Below the pieces are notes generated by a model. That model ran no database searches. It saw only the letters and a program-made list of their open reading frames with translations, and was not told the origin of the DNA. Below, one piece after another: positions 9,425 to 17,933 of a stretch of 64,000 nt of DNA (position 1 is its first letter; every line of letters begins with the position of its first letter). The DNA comes from Lacrimispora xylanisolvens (GTDB lineage: Bacteria; Bacillota; Clostridia; Lachnospirales; Lachnospiraceae): the NCBI RefSeq assembly GCF_002934545.1, contig NZ_PTJA01000006.1, forward strand, positions 62,001-126,000, in the 5' to 3' direction. A program made the translations under genes and the position numbers.

Positions 9425-9952
9425 TTATAACATGCCATTTACGTAAGCAATTAGCGAATCTATGCTTTGCTTATTCTCAAAATTAACTTTTGAGTTATAA
9501 GTATCCAGAAATTCTTTGTCCTCCCCATCCCTTTCATTAACAGGCTTTTTCTGAATCATGTTTTTCATCATGGCCATCATCGTTTTATGAACTGGTCCCA
9601 GCTTTTTATAGTCGATTCCTCCCCGTAAATGAAATAACTTTGTGTTTTTCAAAAGCTGCGGTGTAAAGTTTTTATTTATAATTGGACTGTAATCCGTTGT
9701 ACTGGGATCCGCTAATCCCACAGTAAACACGATGAGATTTTTGCAGGGATTTTGAGTAACCAGTTTTACTCCTGCAATACCGCCTGCATACAGACCGCCT
9801 CCATAAATAACAATATCATATTGACTCAGATCTTTTGGATTCACCGATCTGGCGGGAAATAAATCCGCATTTAATTTCTCTGCAATCCATTGGGCATATT
9901 GACTGGTAGAACCATATTTTGATGTATACGTGACTAAAATTTTTTTAGACAT
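9425..9952 (-). CDS. Flavodoxin-domain protein
   Basis: 175 residues starting MSKKILVTYTSKYGSTSQYA, the FMN phosphate-binding loop of the flavodoxin fold (TYTSKYGST), then IVIYGGGLYAGGIAG for the second FMN loop. It matches the flavodoxin_5/HemG-like group of small flavoproteins, usually electron carriers or oxidoreductases in redox stress. ATG 9952 has GGAGGG upstream and overlaps the end of the MarR gene by eight bases, so the two are co-transcribed and translationally coupled. The MarR partner suggests induction by a small molecule or redox signal. Actual substrate unknown. Confidence 0.85.
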   Translation of the reverse strand: MSKKILVTYTSKYGSTSQYAQWIAEKLNADLFPARSVNPKDLSQYDIVIYGGGLYAGGIAGVKLVTQNPCKNLIVFTVGLADPSTTDYSPIINKNFTPQLLKNTKLFHLRGGIDYKKLGPVHKTMMAMMKNMIQKKPVNERDGEDKEFLDTYNSKVNFENKQSIDSLIAYVNGML

Positions 9953-10406
9953 CTGCTGTCCCTCCGTTTATGTTATCCAGGTTCTCAAATATTGTGATCA
10001 GCGAACTGCTTAAATCAGTGATCTCTTCCGTGCTCATGCCAGAGAACATTCCAGTCATGAACTTTGTTGCAATCATTTCATTGTCTTTATCCCATTGCTG
10101 GCACTGATCAGTTGCGGCTATCCGCATGGCTCTGCCATCCAACTCATCATTATAAATGGTCACAAAACCTTTATCGGCCAGTTTCATAACAAGCTGCTTT
10201 GTATTCTGGTGAGAGGTATCACATGCTGCCGCAAGTTGCTTTAGGGTGGGTGGCTGATCAAATAGTCCCAATACAAGAATTACAAACCATTGTTTTGCAG
10301 TCAGGTCTTTCATCTGGGAATCCATCTTGCTCTGCAGACGATTGGCAATCCGGAACAAATACCCAAATACAATGAGCCTTTTATCCATATGTTCAAAATC
10401 GTACAT
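9945..10406 (-). CDS. MarR-family transcriptional regulator
   Basis: 153 residues with the winged-helix core of MarR: DLTAKQWFVILVLGLFDQPPTLKQLAAACDTSHQNTKQLVMKLADKGFVTIYNDELDGRA (recognition helix and wing). ATG 10406 is preceded by AGGAGG. It is the first gene of a two-gene operon with the flavodoxin. Two near-palindromes in its own promoter look like its operators, so it is likely autorepressed and released by a ligand or by oxidation. It has two Cys (C63 region and C102 region), which might sense redox; that is inference. Confidence 0.88.
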   Translation of the reverse strand: MYDFEHMDKRLIVFGYLFRIANRLQSKMDSQMKDLTAKQWFVILVLGLFDQPPTLKQLAAACDTSHQNTKQLVMKLADKGFVTIYNDELDGRAMRIAATDQCQQWDKDNEMIATKFMTGMFSGMSTEEITDLSSSLITIFENLDNINGGTADV

Positions 10407-10416
10407 TAACGCCTCC

Positions 10417-10474
10417 TAATAGGTAATATGTTATCTATATAGGTATTATATTACCTATTATTAGCTTTTGTCAA
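10417..10474 (-). promoter_or_regulatory. marR-flavodoxin promoter with double operator
   Basis: On the minus strand, TTGACA (10469-10474) and TATAAT (10445-10450) are 18 bases apart. Two 16-base near-palindromes, AGGTAATATGTTATCT (10421-10436) and AGGTATTATATTACCT (10441-10456), lie 20 bases apart; the second covers the -10. Together they form a perfect 13-base inverted repeat (TAATAGGTAATAT at 10417-10429, its complement at 10448-10460). This is the architecture of an autorepressed MarR operator. Confidence 0.8.
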
Positions 10475-10504
10475 TAAAGATTTCTTTTTATAGCTATTGT
10501 GCAC

Positions 10505-11377
10505 TTAATATTTAATAATTTTTTTGATGGTCAGCATCTCAGTTTCTGAAATATCAACGTCAAACCAGGACCTGACATAAGCACAAACGTTCTTAAAATC
10601 TTTATCTGATAACTTTTGATTATTTGCCATTTGATTCCACAGTAAAGTGAATATTATTCTTCCAACATCAGACAATATATAATGATCCATATCCGATAAC
10701 GAAATTTGAAACACAGATTGAAATGCCTCAAATAAATCATGTTTCATGCTATTTAAGTCATCAAAGCTTCTTATTTTTCCATTATCCACCCATTCTCCTG
10801 TAGCTATTAAGCCTTCTGTTGATTGCATTTCAGATAATCTTGCTGCTTCATCCGGATAATCCTTTTTAAGGATTGACAACGGAAGTTTATTTCTACTTGA
10901 TAGATCTATATTAACATTAAGATTGCCAAGATATTGACAGGCACGATTATTCAGGGTTTCAACTCTTAAGCCATGAAAATCCGAAGTGCTAGGTTCAAAT
11001 AAAACATTAATTTCCCTATTTCTTCTCTTCAGACCGCAGCTCACCCAGCCTATAACTGCAGCATTTGTGAAAGCGTCCATTATTGTATAGGACCAATCAT
11101 AAGGAAATCGATATGCAGGAAGGATTCTCATTGCTGGAATACCGTATTTATTTATTAACATTTCTTTCGTATATTCCCCCAGCCGTCCTTGAAAAAAAGA
11201 GGAGTAGGATGGCGGAGCACAGGTAGCAGATGCAATCGCAAGAGAAAACTCATCCTCCATCAAAATCTTTGCTGCATGAGCAATTCTTTTATCATGTATG
11301 TCTTTATCCCAGTTTCCTTCTATAGAAACGAAATGTAAATTGTTCTTTATTTCTGCGCATGATTTATCATCAATCAT
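10505..11377 (-). CDS. Unrecognised 290-residue protein at the end of an efflux operon
   Basis: Not recognised with confidence. It is soluble with no signal or membrane segment. The stretch from FQGRLGEYTKEMLINKYGIPAMRILPAYRFPYDWSY, followed by ...MDAFTNA, faintly recalls the YdcF/DUF218 fold (a helix, then GIP-x-x-RIL, then an Asn/Ala helix), but the Gly-rich first loop of that family is not obvious. The C-terminal third is helical and acidic. ATG 11377 has AAGGAGG upstream, and it starts 33 bases after the ATPase gene, so it is probably the last gene of the TetR-MFS-ABC operon. Confidence 0.6.
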   Translation of the reverse strand: MIDDKSCAEIKNNLHFVSIEGNWDKDIHDKRIAHAAKILMEDEFSLAIASATCAPPSYSSFFQGRLGEYTKEMLINKYGIPAMRILPAYRFPYDWSYTIMDAFTNAAVIGWVSCGLKRRNREINVLFEPSTSDFHGLRVETLNNRACQYLGNLNVNIDLSSRNKLPLSILKKDYPDEAARLSEMQSTEGLIATGEWVDNGKIRSFDDLNSMKHDLFEAFQSVFQISLSDMDHYILSDVGRIIFTLLWNQMANNQKLSDKDFKNVCAYVRSWFDVDISETEMLTIKKIIKY

Positions 11378-11410
11378 AGGGTGAAACCTCCTTCTTTAAT
11401 GAAATAATAC

Positions 11411-12166
11411 CTATATTTCCAGATACTCCAGACGCTGTGCAACTCTTTTTATATTTTCCTCTATACTGTGACCCGTTTTTGAAAGGCGCAATTCATCAAC
11501 AATGCTGCCATCCCGCATAAATAATACACGCTGGGCATTTGCCGCCACCTTGGCATCATGGGTAACGATCAAAAGGGCTACTCCCTCTTCATTAATCTGA
11601 GAAAAAAGCTTCATCGTTTCATTTGCAGACTTGCTGTTAAGCGCACCGGTAGGTTCATCACAAAATATTATCTCAGGTGTCATTAAAAGGGCTCGACAGA
11701 TACCTGCACGCTGTAACTGCCCGCCTGATACTTCCGTGATGCTGCGCCCTTTCAGTTCTTCAATTCCCATTTTACGCATCAGCATCTCTGCTTTTTTAGT
11801 AAGTGCTGCAACATTTTTGTGACTGCCCCGCAATGCAGGAAGTAAAATATTATCAAGAATATCTAAATTTTTAAGCAGGGTAGGCTGTTGAAAGACAAAT
11901 CCCATACCAGTCTGCCTCAGCTTAGAAAGCTCATCTTCTGAAAGCTGGGACAGGTTTTGCCCGTTAAAATATACGGTTCCTCCATCAATGGCTTCCATTC
12001 CGCCAAGAGCAAAAAGCAGGGTGGATTTTCCTGATCCGGAAGGGCCCATTACTGCCACATATTCGCCCTTTTCAATCTGGACAGATACGTTCTTCAAAAC
12101 CGTTTGTCTCTCATCTCCATGACCAAACATTTTGACAATCTCATTCCCCATCACCAATGTTTTCAT
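11411..12166 (-). CDS. ABC transporter ATP-binding protein (MacB/LolD type)
   Basis: 251 residues with Walker A GPSGSGKST (about 41-49), Q-loop FVFQQPT, ABC signature VSGGQLQR, Walker B IIFCDEPTGALN and the H-loop VTHD. The sequence is of the MacB/LolD/FtsE class that pairs with FtsX-domain permeases, and the permease gene ends four bases upstream. ATG 12166 has AAGGAG, placed over the permease stop codon. The pair probably exports or senses an antimicrobial peptide or other amphipathic compound (inference from family). Confidence 0.92.
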   Translation of the reverse strand: MKTLVMGNEIVKMFGHGDERQTVLKNVSVQIEKGEYVAVMGPSGSGKSTLLFALGGMEAIDGGTVYFNGQNLSQLSEDELSKLRQTGMGFVFQQPTLLKNLDILDNILLPALRGSHKNVAALTKKAEMLMRKMGIEELKGRSITEVSGGQLQRAGICRALLMTPEIIFCDEPTGALNSKSANETMKLFSQINEEGVALLIVTHDAKVAANAQRVLFMRDGSIVDELRLSKTGHSIEENIKRVAQRLEYLEI

Positions 12167-12169
12167 TAT

Positions 12170-14488
12170 CTACTCCTTTATGTGTGATGAAACCTGAATA
12201 TTTTCTATCCCGGTCGTCCCAAGCGCAACCGCAAGCACTACTGCACATCCCATTGCAAACGGGGAAATCAGGTAAGCAGAAACAGGATTCACAACAAATT
12301 TAAATGTGGCCGCTCCAAACGATGCAATCACTGCACCAGCCAGCACCTCTCCAAGTGTATTGGCAAGTATTGTACCTGCCAGAATTCCTATAAACAGCAC
12401 CAATGCAAAACGGGAAATAAACTGTATCGTAATGTCCCTGTTTGTAAAACCAAGAGATTTCATGACAGCAATGGTATGACGTTCTTTTGCAATCAGCATT
12501 TTCATCATAAGCAGCGTCACTAAGATTGTCATGAGCAGTGCTGCAATCATGGCTGCTACAGAGATTTTTTTAATGGAATCAATTGTGGGGCCAAAGGTTT
12601 GGGCTATATAACCATCAAGATCCGCAACTTTTGCAAAGGAAAACTGCTGTGTGTATTCGGTTGCTTTTGCAGTACTTAAACCATTATCTTTTAACTTTAC
12701 ATAAACCGTATACCACATCGCATCACCGCTTTTTTCGCCAAATGCTGCCTTTGCTGTTTTCCCTCCATTGGTAATGTCGGAATAGATGCCGCAAACGGTC
12801 AGGATTCTCTCCCTGCCTTCGTTTGTCAGAACAAGAGTATCTCCAATCTTCTTTTCCAATTCCCTGGCATTCATTACAGAAAGGGCGATTTCATCCTCTG
12901 TCTGTGGTGCCTTCCCTTTGACATAGTAAACAGGAAACGCTGTGTGGTCACCTAAATCAACTTTTATTGTTTCGCTTTTGCCGTCTTTCGTCTGTATGGC
13001 AAATCGTTTTGTGGTGTGCACCACGTATTTTGTAACAGCTTCATCCGTTTGAAGGGTTTTCATAATTGCCGTTATCTTTTCACTCATCTGATCGGTCTGC
13101 TGAACACGGAACAGAATGTCAGATCTGCCGATCCCCATATAGCTGGTAAAGCCCGGGGATGAAATTGTACTGTACAGATTCTGGGGAATCAACATGATGA
13201 ATGTTGAAACTATTACTACGGATAACATGGTCATATAAATTCTTTTCCTAGATATAACGTCCTTAATTCCTAAAAATACATTGGTATTTACCAGCCTGTT
13301 TTTCCTCAGCCGCATTCGTCTTACACCTGTGCCTTTTTCCACAACAGTACCAAACCGGATTGCCTGTGCTGCCGGTATCTTTTGAAAACGGTTGAGTACA
13401 TGGTTTACATAGGCGATCACAGCAGCAAACACGAAAAAGACTGCTGCTGCGCCCCACATTCTGGCAGATGCTGCGGTTGTGCTCTCTCCCATAGTGAGGC
13501 GGATATTCCCAATCACACGATCTTCCAGTACAGCGGATACCCCCCAGCCAATCCCACTTCCTGCCCCAGCGATTACAGCATATTTTCCCAGATAAAGCTT
13601 TTTCATATCGGAAATGCGCAGCCCAATGGCCTTCATAATGCCGATTTCACGGGCATCCTCTTCTATTCTTGCGATCAGTGTAAAACGGATACATAAAAAG
13701 GCAATCAGCACAGCTAATATACTAATCAGCAAAAGCACAGCAATCATCAGGCCGTCGGATACCGCATTTATCATACGAAAAAGGGGATAGGTCACTGTTG
13801 GCCCATTAGATTCCAAACCTGCACCAATATATTCCGCTTCAAATGCGTTAAGTTCAGACAGACTCTTTAGCCGGAACTCAATCATATACTCAACAGTTCC
13901 CTTGTTATTCATAGCCCCATAATCGTGATCGCTTACTAAAAACCGCTTGGAAGATGCCAGCGGAGAATTCATCTGAGAATCACGAAGAAAGCCTGCAACC
14001 GTAAATGTTTTACCTGCAACGATGACATTCTTTCCTAACAGCTCATTGCCTTTCTTTGCGTAAGCCAGAGGAACATAAATCTCTCCGTCTTCCGGCCGGA
14101 TGATTTCCCCATCCAGATCAAGAAGGTAATCAAAAGACTTGCTTTGGGTGGTAAGACCGTTATCCTGAACACTGTCCTCAAGGGTACTGTCTCCTATTTT
14201 AAATTCTGCCCCATCTATATTCAGGAACTCCATTACCTGAAATTCCCTGACAGCCCCGTTTTCCTGTGCGAAATGCTCCAGCCTCGGGATATTAATCTCC
14301 CCTGTATGCATCTGTAAAAAATGGGGAGTTTTCGCCTGTACCATAAGCGAATCAATAGATCCTGCAAGCTGCAATCCCAAAGTTACTGCCAAAGAAATCA
14401 GCACAGCTGCCGCGGTGATAAATAGCAGCATAATGGCTGAAATCGTGGGACTTTTTCTCAAATCATTCCAGATGATTCGTCTGAACAT
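12170..14488 (-). CDS. ABC transporter permease with two FtsX domains
   Basis: 772 residues. One TM helix near the N-terminus and a MacB-like extracytoplasmic domain are followed by a three-TM FtsX block (about 250-400), a second extracytoplasmic domain and a final FtsX block (about 640-772). This is the usual layout of large Gram-positive peptide-sensing/efflux permeases. The start MFRRIIWND at 14488 has GGAGA five bases upstream; the six-codon-longer frame from 14506 lacks a site. It overlaps the MFS gene by 26 bases, so it is co-transcribed with it, and it pairs with the adjacent ATPase. Confidence 0.9.
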   Translation of the reverse strand: MFRRIIWNDLRKSPTISAIMLLFITAAAVLISLAVTLGLQLAGSIDSLMVQAKTPHFLQMHTGEINIPRLEHFAQENGAVREFQVMEFLNIDGAEFKIGDSTLEDSVQDNGLTTQSKSFDYLLDLDGEIIRPEDGEIYVPLAYAKKGNELLGKNVIVAGKTFTVAGFLRDSQMNSPLASSKRFLVSDHDYGAMNNKGTVEYMIEFRLKSLSELNAFEAEYIGAGLESNGPTVTYPLFRMINAVSDGLMIAVLLLISILAVLIAFLCIRFTLIARIEEDAREIGIMKAIGLRISDMKKLYLGKYAVIAGAGSGIGWGVSAVLEDRVIGNIRLTMGESTTAASARMWGAAAVFFVFAAVIAYVNHVLNRFQKIPAAQAIRFGTVVEKGTGVRRMRLRKNRLVNTNVFLGIKDVISRKRIYMTMLSVVIVSTFIMLIPQNLYSTISSPGFTSYMGIGRSDILFRVQQTDQMSEKITAIMKTLQTDEAVTKYVVHTTKRFAIQTKDGKSETIKVDLGDHTAFPVYYVKGKAPQTEDEIALSVMNARELEKKIGDTLVLTNEGRERILTVCGIYSDITNGGKTAKAAFGEKSGDAMWYTVYVKLKDNGLSTAKATEYTQQFSFAKVADLDGYIAQTFGPTIDSIKKISVAAMIAALLMTILVTLLMMKMLIAKERHTIAVMKSLGFTNRDITIQFISRFALVLFIGILAGTILANTLGEVLAGAVIASFGAATFKFVVNPVSAYLISPFAMGCAVVLAVALGTTGIENIQVSSHIKE

Positions 14489-15770
14489 CGCCGTCTCCTT
14501 TTTCAAGTCTTTGAATGGATCGAAACTGATATAACAAAACGGACGCGATACATAATAATATACCCGCTATTATGATAAGGAAGCCTGATCCTCTTCCTTT
14601 TCCAGTACCAAGAACACTGCCGACGCTTTTGGATAGTTTTCCATTCTCCAGCAGCAGCGGAGTAAAGAGATGGTCTGCAAGAAGCCCCGAAAATCCGTAA
14701 GCAAACACGTAACCTAATTGGGAGATCAGTCCCACAAGACCCCAGGCACGCCCCTGGAATTCGTTATTAATATTGGTTCGAAGTAAATAATCAATACTCA
14801 TGTTGGCAAAAGGCAGCATGGAAAAAAATAAAAATCCTGCCAAAGTTATTAGGATGAGATTCTCACGGAATCCAAACAGTACCATAAACACACCTGCGAA
14901 AAACAATGATCCGCATAAAATTTTCACGTAATCCTTTTTTATTGAAAAGAACCCCAGCAAAAGACTTGTTACCAAAAGACCAATTGCTGCTAATGACTGA
15001 ACGGAACCCAAAGCCCCGCTGTCGGAAAAACTTAAAATCATGGGGGAAGCAAGTGTCTGGATAAAGCCAAGGCATAAGGTTATGACGGCTCCCACCATAA
15101 CCAGAGTCAGTACACCTTTGTTTTGGGCAATGACTCTCCAGCCCTCTCTAAAGCTGGCTGCAAAGGAAGCATTCTCCGCCTGAGGCTTTGCTGTCAGCCC
15201 CTTCCGCACAGCCAGTGTTGCCGTAACCGTCACAAAGAAGGTACAGATGTCAAGAATCAGCAACAGCCTGATATCCCATACTTTCAGCAAAATCCCGGCT
15301 AATACAGGCGAAATCAGGTATTTTGCAGAACCAGCAAGCTGAACGAAACCGCTGGCTTTTGTATACTGTTCCTCTGTCAGTAAATCAGTGACGGTAGCCC
15401 GGTAGGCCGGCTCTAACAAGGAGGAAAATACAGAGCTAATGGTCACTCCTACGCAGATTTGCCAAAATGCCGCCTGCCCATCCCAAAGGACAAAGAGAAT
15501 AAACAAAGGGCCGATTGCGGAAAGACTGTCTCCAAGTATCATCAGAATCCTTCGGTCATAATGGTCGGCCAGTACCCCTGCCGGTGCACTAAGTAACAGG
15601 GAAGGCAGAAAAGCCAGCAACATGACGAAAGAGACATGAGATGCCATTCCAGACTGCTGATAAACATAAACGCCTAAACCAAAAGAGGTAAGTCCTCCGC
15701 CGATTGCTGAAATAAGTTCTCCAGACCAAAGAAGCAGAAACTTTCCGAATGGTTTTGATGTATGATTCAT
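14463..15770 (-). CDS. MFS transporter (MFS_3/EntS-like)
   Basis: 435 residues with about 12 predicted TM helices. The loop-2/3 motif GVLADHYDRR is typical of major facilitator drug or siderophore exporters. Start MNHTSKPFGKF at 15770 with GGAGGG five bases upstream; the 60-base-longer frame to 15830 runs back into tetR and is rejected. It lies one base after the tetR stop. Probable substrate is a toxic hydrophobic compound recognised by the TetR. The EntS-like siderophore exporter role is an alternative, as the neighbouring operon moves siderophores. Confidence 0.88.
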   Translation of the reverse strand: MNHTSKPFGKFLLLWSGELISAIGGGLTSFGLGVYVYQQSGMASHVSFVMLLAFLPSLLLSAPAGVLADHYDRRILMILGDSLSAIGPLFILFVLWDGQAAFWQICVGVTISSVFSSLLEPAYRATVTDLLTEEQYTKASGFVQLAGSAKYLISPVLAGILLKVWDIRLLLILDICTFFVTVTATLAVRKGLTAKPQAENASFAASFREGWRVIAQNKGVLTLVMVGAVITLCLGFIQTLASPMILSFSDSGALGSVQSLAAIGLLVTSLLLGFFSIKKDYVKILCGSLFFAGVFMVLFGFRENLILITLAGFLFFSMLPFANMSIDYLLRTNINNEFQGRAWGLVGLISQLGYVFAYGFSGLLADHLFTPLLLENGKLSKSVGSVLGTGKGRGSGFLIIIAGILLCIASVLLYQFRSIQRLEKGDGDVQTNHLE

Positions 15771-15771
15771 C

Positions 15772-16407
15772 TTATCCCTCCGTTTCTTTTTCAAAAATTT
15801 CTGATGCAAATGATAAGGTACCGCTTTCAACGCCCAGCAGACGTTCTACATTGAAAATAAGAGCCTGCGCACGGGAAGCATATTCCTGTTGACTAATGTC
15901 TAACATGTCTCCATCAAACACCGTACTGGCATAAACCACCAGCATCTCAACACATTCATATGGGTAAGGCGTCTGGAACAGATTATCCTCAATTCCTTCA
16001 CGGATGATACCGGCAAGAATGGGGGTTAGTCCATTTAAAATTGTTTTTTGCACTTTTTGGTGCATCAGAGCATTCTGTGGCCTGTGAATATGCTCAAGTA
16101 CTTCTTTGCCGCTCTGATTCATCTTGAGAGCCCTGACTGATTGAATGATACGGTCATAAACTGGTTTGCCTTTATCTTCGGCTATTTCTTTTGCCGCATT
16201 TAGTAAACGACTGGTATGCCGTTCAATCAAAGCATCCATGATGTCCTCTTTTGATTTAAAATGGTAATACAGTGTTCCACGGGCAATCCCTACTGCTTCC
16301 AGAATTTCATTTGTGCTGGTTTTGTCAAACCCCTTCAGGGTAAACAACGTTTCAGCTGCATCCAGTATTTCATTTTTTCGTTGATCTGCATCTTTTATGA
16401 CTCTCAT
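15772..16407 (-). CDS. TetR/AcrR-family regulator of the efflux operon
   Basis: 211 residues. N-terminal TetR helix-turn-helix: RKNEILDAAETLFTLKGFDKTSTNEILEAVGIARGTLYYHFKSKEDI (about 9-56). The ligand-binding C-terminal part is not specific enough to name a ligand. It is the first gene of an operon with the MFS and ABC efflux genes and has a long palindrome at its promoter, so it most likely represses itself and the pumps until an inducer binds. Confidence 0.9.
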   Translation of the reverse strand: MRVIKDADQRKNEILDAAETLFTLKGFDKTSTNEILEAVGIARGTLYYHFKSKEDIMDALIERHTSRLLNAAKEIAEDKGKPVYDRIIQSVRALKMNQSGKEVLEHIHRPQNALMHQKVQKTILNGLTPILAGIIREGIEDNLFQTPYPYECVEMLVVYASTVFDGDMLDISQQEYASRAQALIFNVERLLGVESGTLSFASEIFEKETEG

Positions 16408-16420
16408 CCGATTACCCTCC

Positions 16421-16472
16421 TTATAGACCGACTGTCTGTCTATAAGATAATATATTTTTTTCTAATTGTCAA
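16421..16472 (-). promoter_or_regulatory. tetR efflux operon promoter and palindromic operator
   Basis: Minus-strand TTGACA (16467-16472) and TATCTT (16444-16449), 17-base spacer. Immediately downstream is a 25-base near-perfect palindrome, 16421-16445. Its outer arms TTATAGAC and GTCTATAA and inner GAC/GTC repeats are centred on one base, with a single mismatched pair. It overlaps the -10, fitting TetR repression. Confidence 0.8.
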
Positions 16473-16642
16473 GCTGCCTTCTGCTAATTTATCTATTGTT
16501 AAGTAAAATGAGCATACTGAAATGAAATTTTAATATGGATTTCGGTAATAGTTAGCAAATCGAATAATTTCCCATTACCTGCAAATAATAATTTTATTAA
16601 TGGCAAGTAATAAAAATCAATTTTAAACAGAGGAGCAAGAAA

Positions 16643-16882
16643 ATGAATCATGATAAACTGATAGCCCAGGTAAAAGATGAATACGCAAGAATAGCCTCAT
16701 CGGAATCCCAGCAGCATTTCCATCAGACAACAACGGAGATCACACCGGAAGCGTATTATGAAAAATTGTTAAGTAAAGTTATAAACGAAATCGACAAAGG
16801 AACGTTTGATAATTTTAAATCCGGCGAGGAAGTTGTTACCGCTGTTGCAAATGACAAAACCTGGCTTTCGGATTGGAAATAA
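16643..16882 (+). CDS. Small conserved-looking hypothetical protein, 79 residues
   Basis: Not recognised. A charged, soluble, mostly helical protein (MNHDKLIAQVKDEYARI...) with no Cys and no signal. It has a real ribosome binding site (AGAGGAGC before ATG 16643) and a strong terminator right after its stop, which supports that it is expressed. It stands between the tetR operon and the siderophore operon, and its own promoter lies somewhere in the AT-rich 16500-16620. Confidence 0.7.
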   Translation: MNHDKLIAQVKDEYARIASSESQQHFHQTTTEITPEAYYEKLLSKVINEIDKGTFDNFKSGEEVVTAVANDKTWLSDWK

Positions 16883-16929
16883 CCAGAAAAAACCGCATTC
16901 CTTTTCCAAGGGGATGCGGTTTTTTCTGG
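16883..16929. terminator. Bidirectional terminator
   Basis: Stem of about 18 pairs: CCAGAAAAAACCGCAT at 16883-16898 against ATGCGGTTTTTTCTGG ending at 16929, with T-runs on either strand. It serves the 79-residue gene on the plus strand and the siderophore operon on the minus strand. Confidence 0.9.
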
Positions 16930-16953
16930 TACATAATCCAGTTAAAGAGAATG

Positions 16954-17889
16954 TTATTTTTCCAGCATACTATTTGCAATAATATCAATTTGTTTGGATA
17001 AAGATAGAATATCATTAAACCAGAACATATTAGATGATGCCTGAATGAGTCTTCCCTCTTTCACGGCGGAAATATTTTCCCAGACTTTATTGTCAGCCAG
17101 CTTGTCTTTTCCCGTATTTAACAATATATAATCTCCCATGTACTCGGGTAATACTTCATAGGAAATATCAATCGACGTCTTATCTTTAAATGCTTCATTC
17201 AACTTCTCCGGGGCAGAAAGTCCCAGCATATTATAAACCAGATTGCCACCTCGCCCAAACTGATAGGCACGAACCGTATCACCAATTACTTCAATACAAG
17301 TTATTTTCTTATCTGATAACCCAGCTTTATCTAATTTTGCCTGTGTTTCTTTCAGTTTTGAATTAAAACCTTGTATTAAATCTTCTGCTTTTTCTTCACG
17401 GTTAAATATCTCTCCAAAAAAACGAAGTCGTTCTTCGTAGCTCATACTATAAAAATCCCCGGCCAGGGTTGGTGCAATTTTAGATAATGTCTCATAGCTT
17501 TTTTCATCGTAGCTGCCCCAAATTATCAAGTCAGGTTTTAGAGACAGTAACTCCTCCGGATTTATTTCCCAGCCATCAATTTGAGTAATATTTTCAGCCA
17601 GTTCCTCAAATGCTGATCCTTCGCTAAAAGTGGCTCCTACCGGTATGATACCAAGTGCAATCAGATCCCCCTGATTGAAAGTAATGATGACATTTTGGGG
17701 ATTCTCCGGTATCTCAACATCCCCGTAATCCATATGAATGATTTTGGATTTTGTCGAATCAGACTCTCTGCTAACTGACTCTTCTTTACTTTCTTCCTCT
17801 GTTTTTGCTGAATTACTGCATCCAGAAAGCACAAATATTATAGAGAGCGCTAATATAAAAATTGTTTTTTGCTTTATTTGTCTAAACAT
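16954..17889 (-). CDS. Iron-siderophore substrate-binding lipoprotein (fourth in operon)
   Basis: 311 residues. Lipoprotein signal with lipobox LSGCS (Cys about 24), then the FepB/FecB-like helical-hinge binding fold: MDYGDVEIPENPQNVIITF, GIIPVGAT, LLSLKPDLIIWGSYDE, KIAPTLAGD. Tethered to the outer face of the membrane, it would deliver ferric siderophore to the FecCD permease of the same operon. ATG 17889 has AAAGGAG. It is the last gene of the operon and is followed by the bidirectional terminator. It is diverged from the three other binding proteins here, so it probably takes a different siderophore. Confidence 0.92.
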   Translation of the reverse strand: MFRQIKQKTIFILALSIIFVLSGCSNSAKTEEESKEESVSRESDSTKSKIIHMDYGDVEIPENPQNVIITFNQGDLIALGIIPVGATFSEGSAFEELAENITQIDGWEINPEELLSLKPDLIIWGSYDEKSYETLSKIAPTLAGDFYSMSYEERLRFFGEIFNREEKAEDLIQGFNSKLKETQAKLDKAGLSDKKITCIEVIGDTVRAYQFGRGGNLVYNMLGLSAPEKLNEAFKDKTSIDISYEVLPEYMGDYILLNTGKDKLADNKVWENISAVKEGRLIQASSNMFWFNDILSLSKQIDIIANSMLEK

Positions 17890-17933
17890 ATGTTTGACTC
17901 CTTTTATCAGTGTTTGTTGAGGAAGGTTTATTT

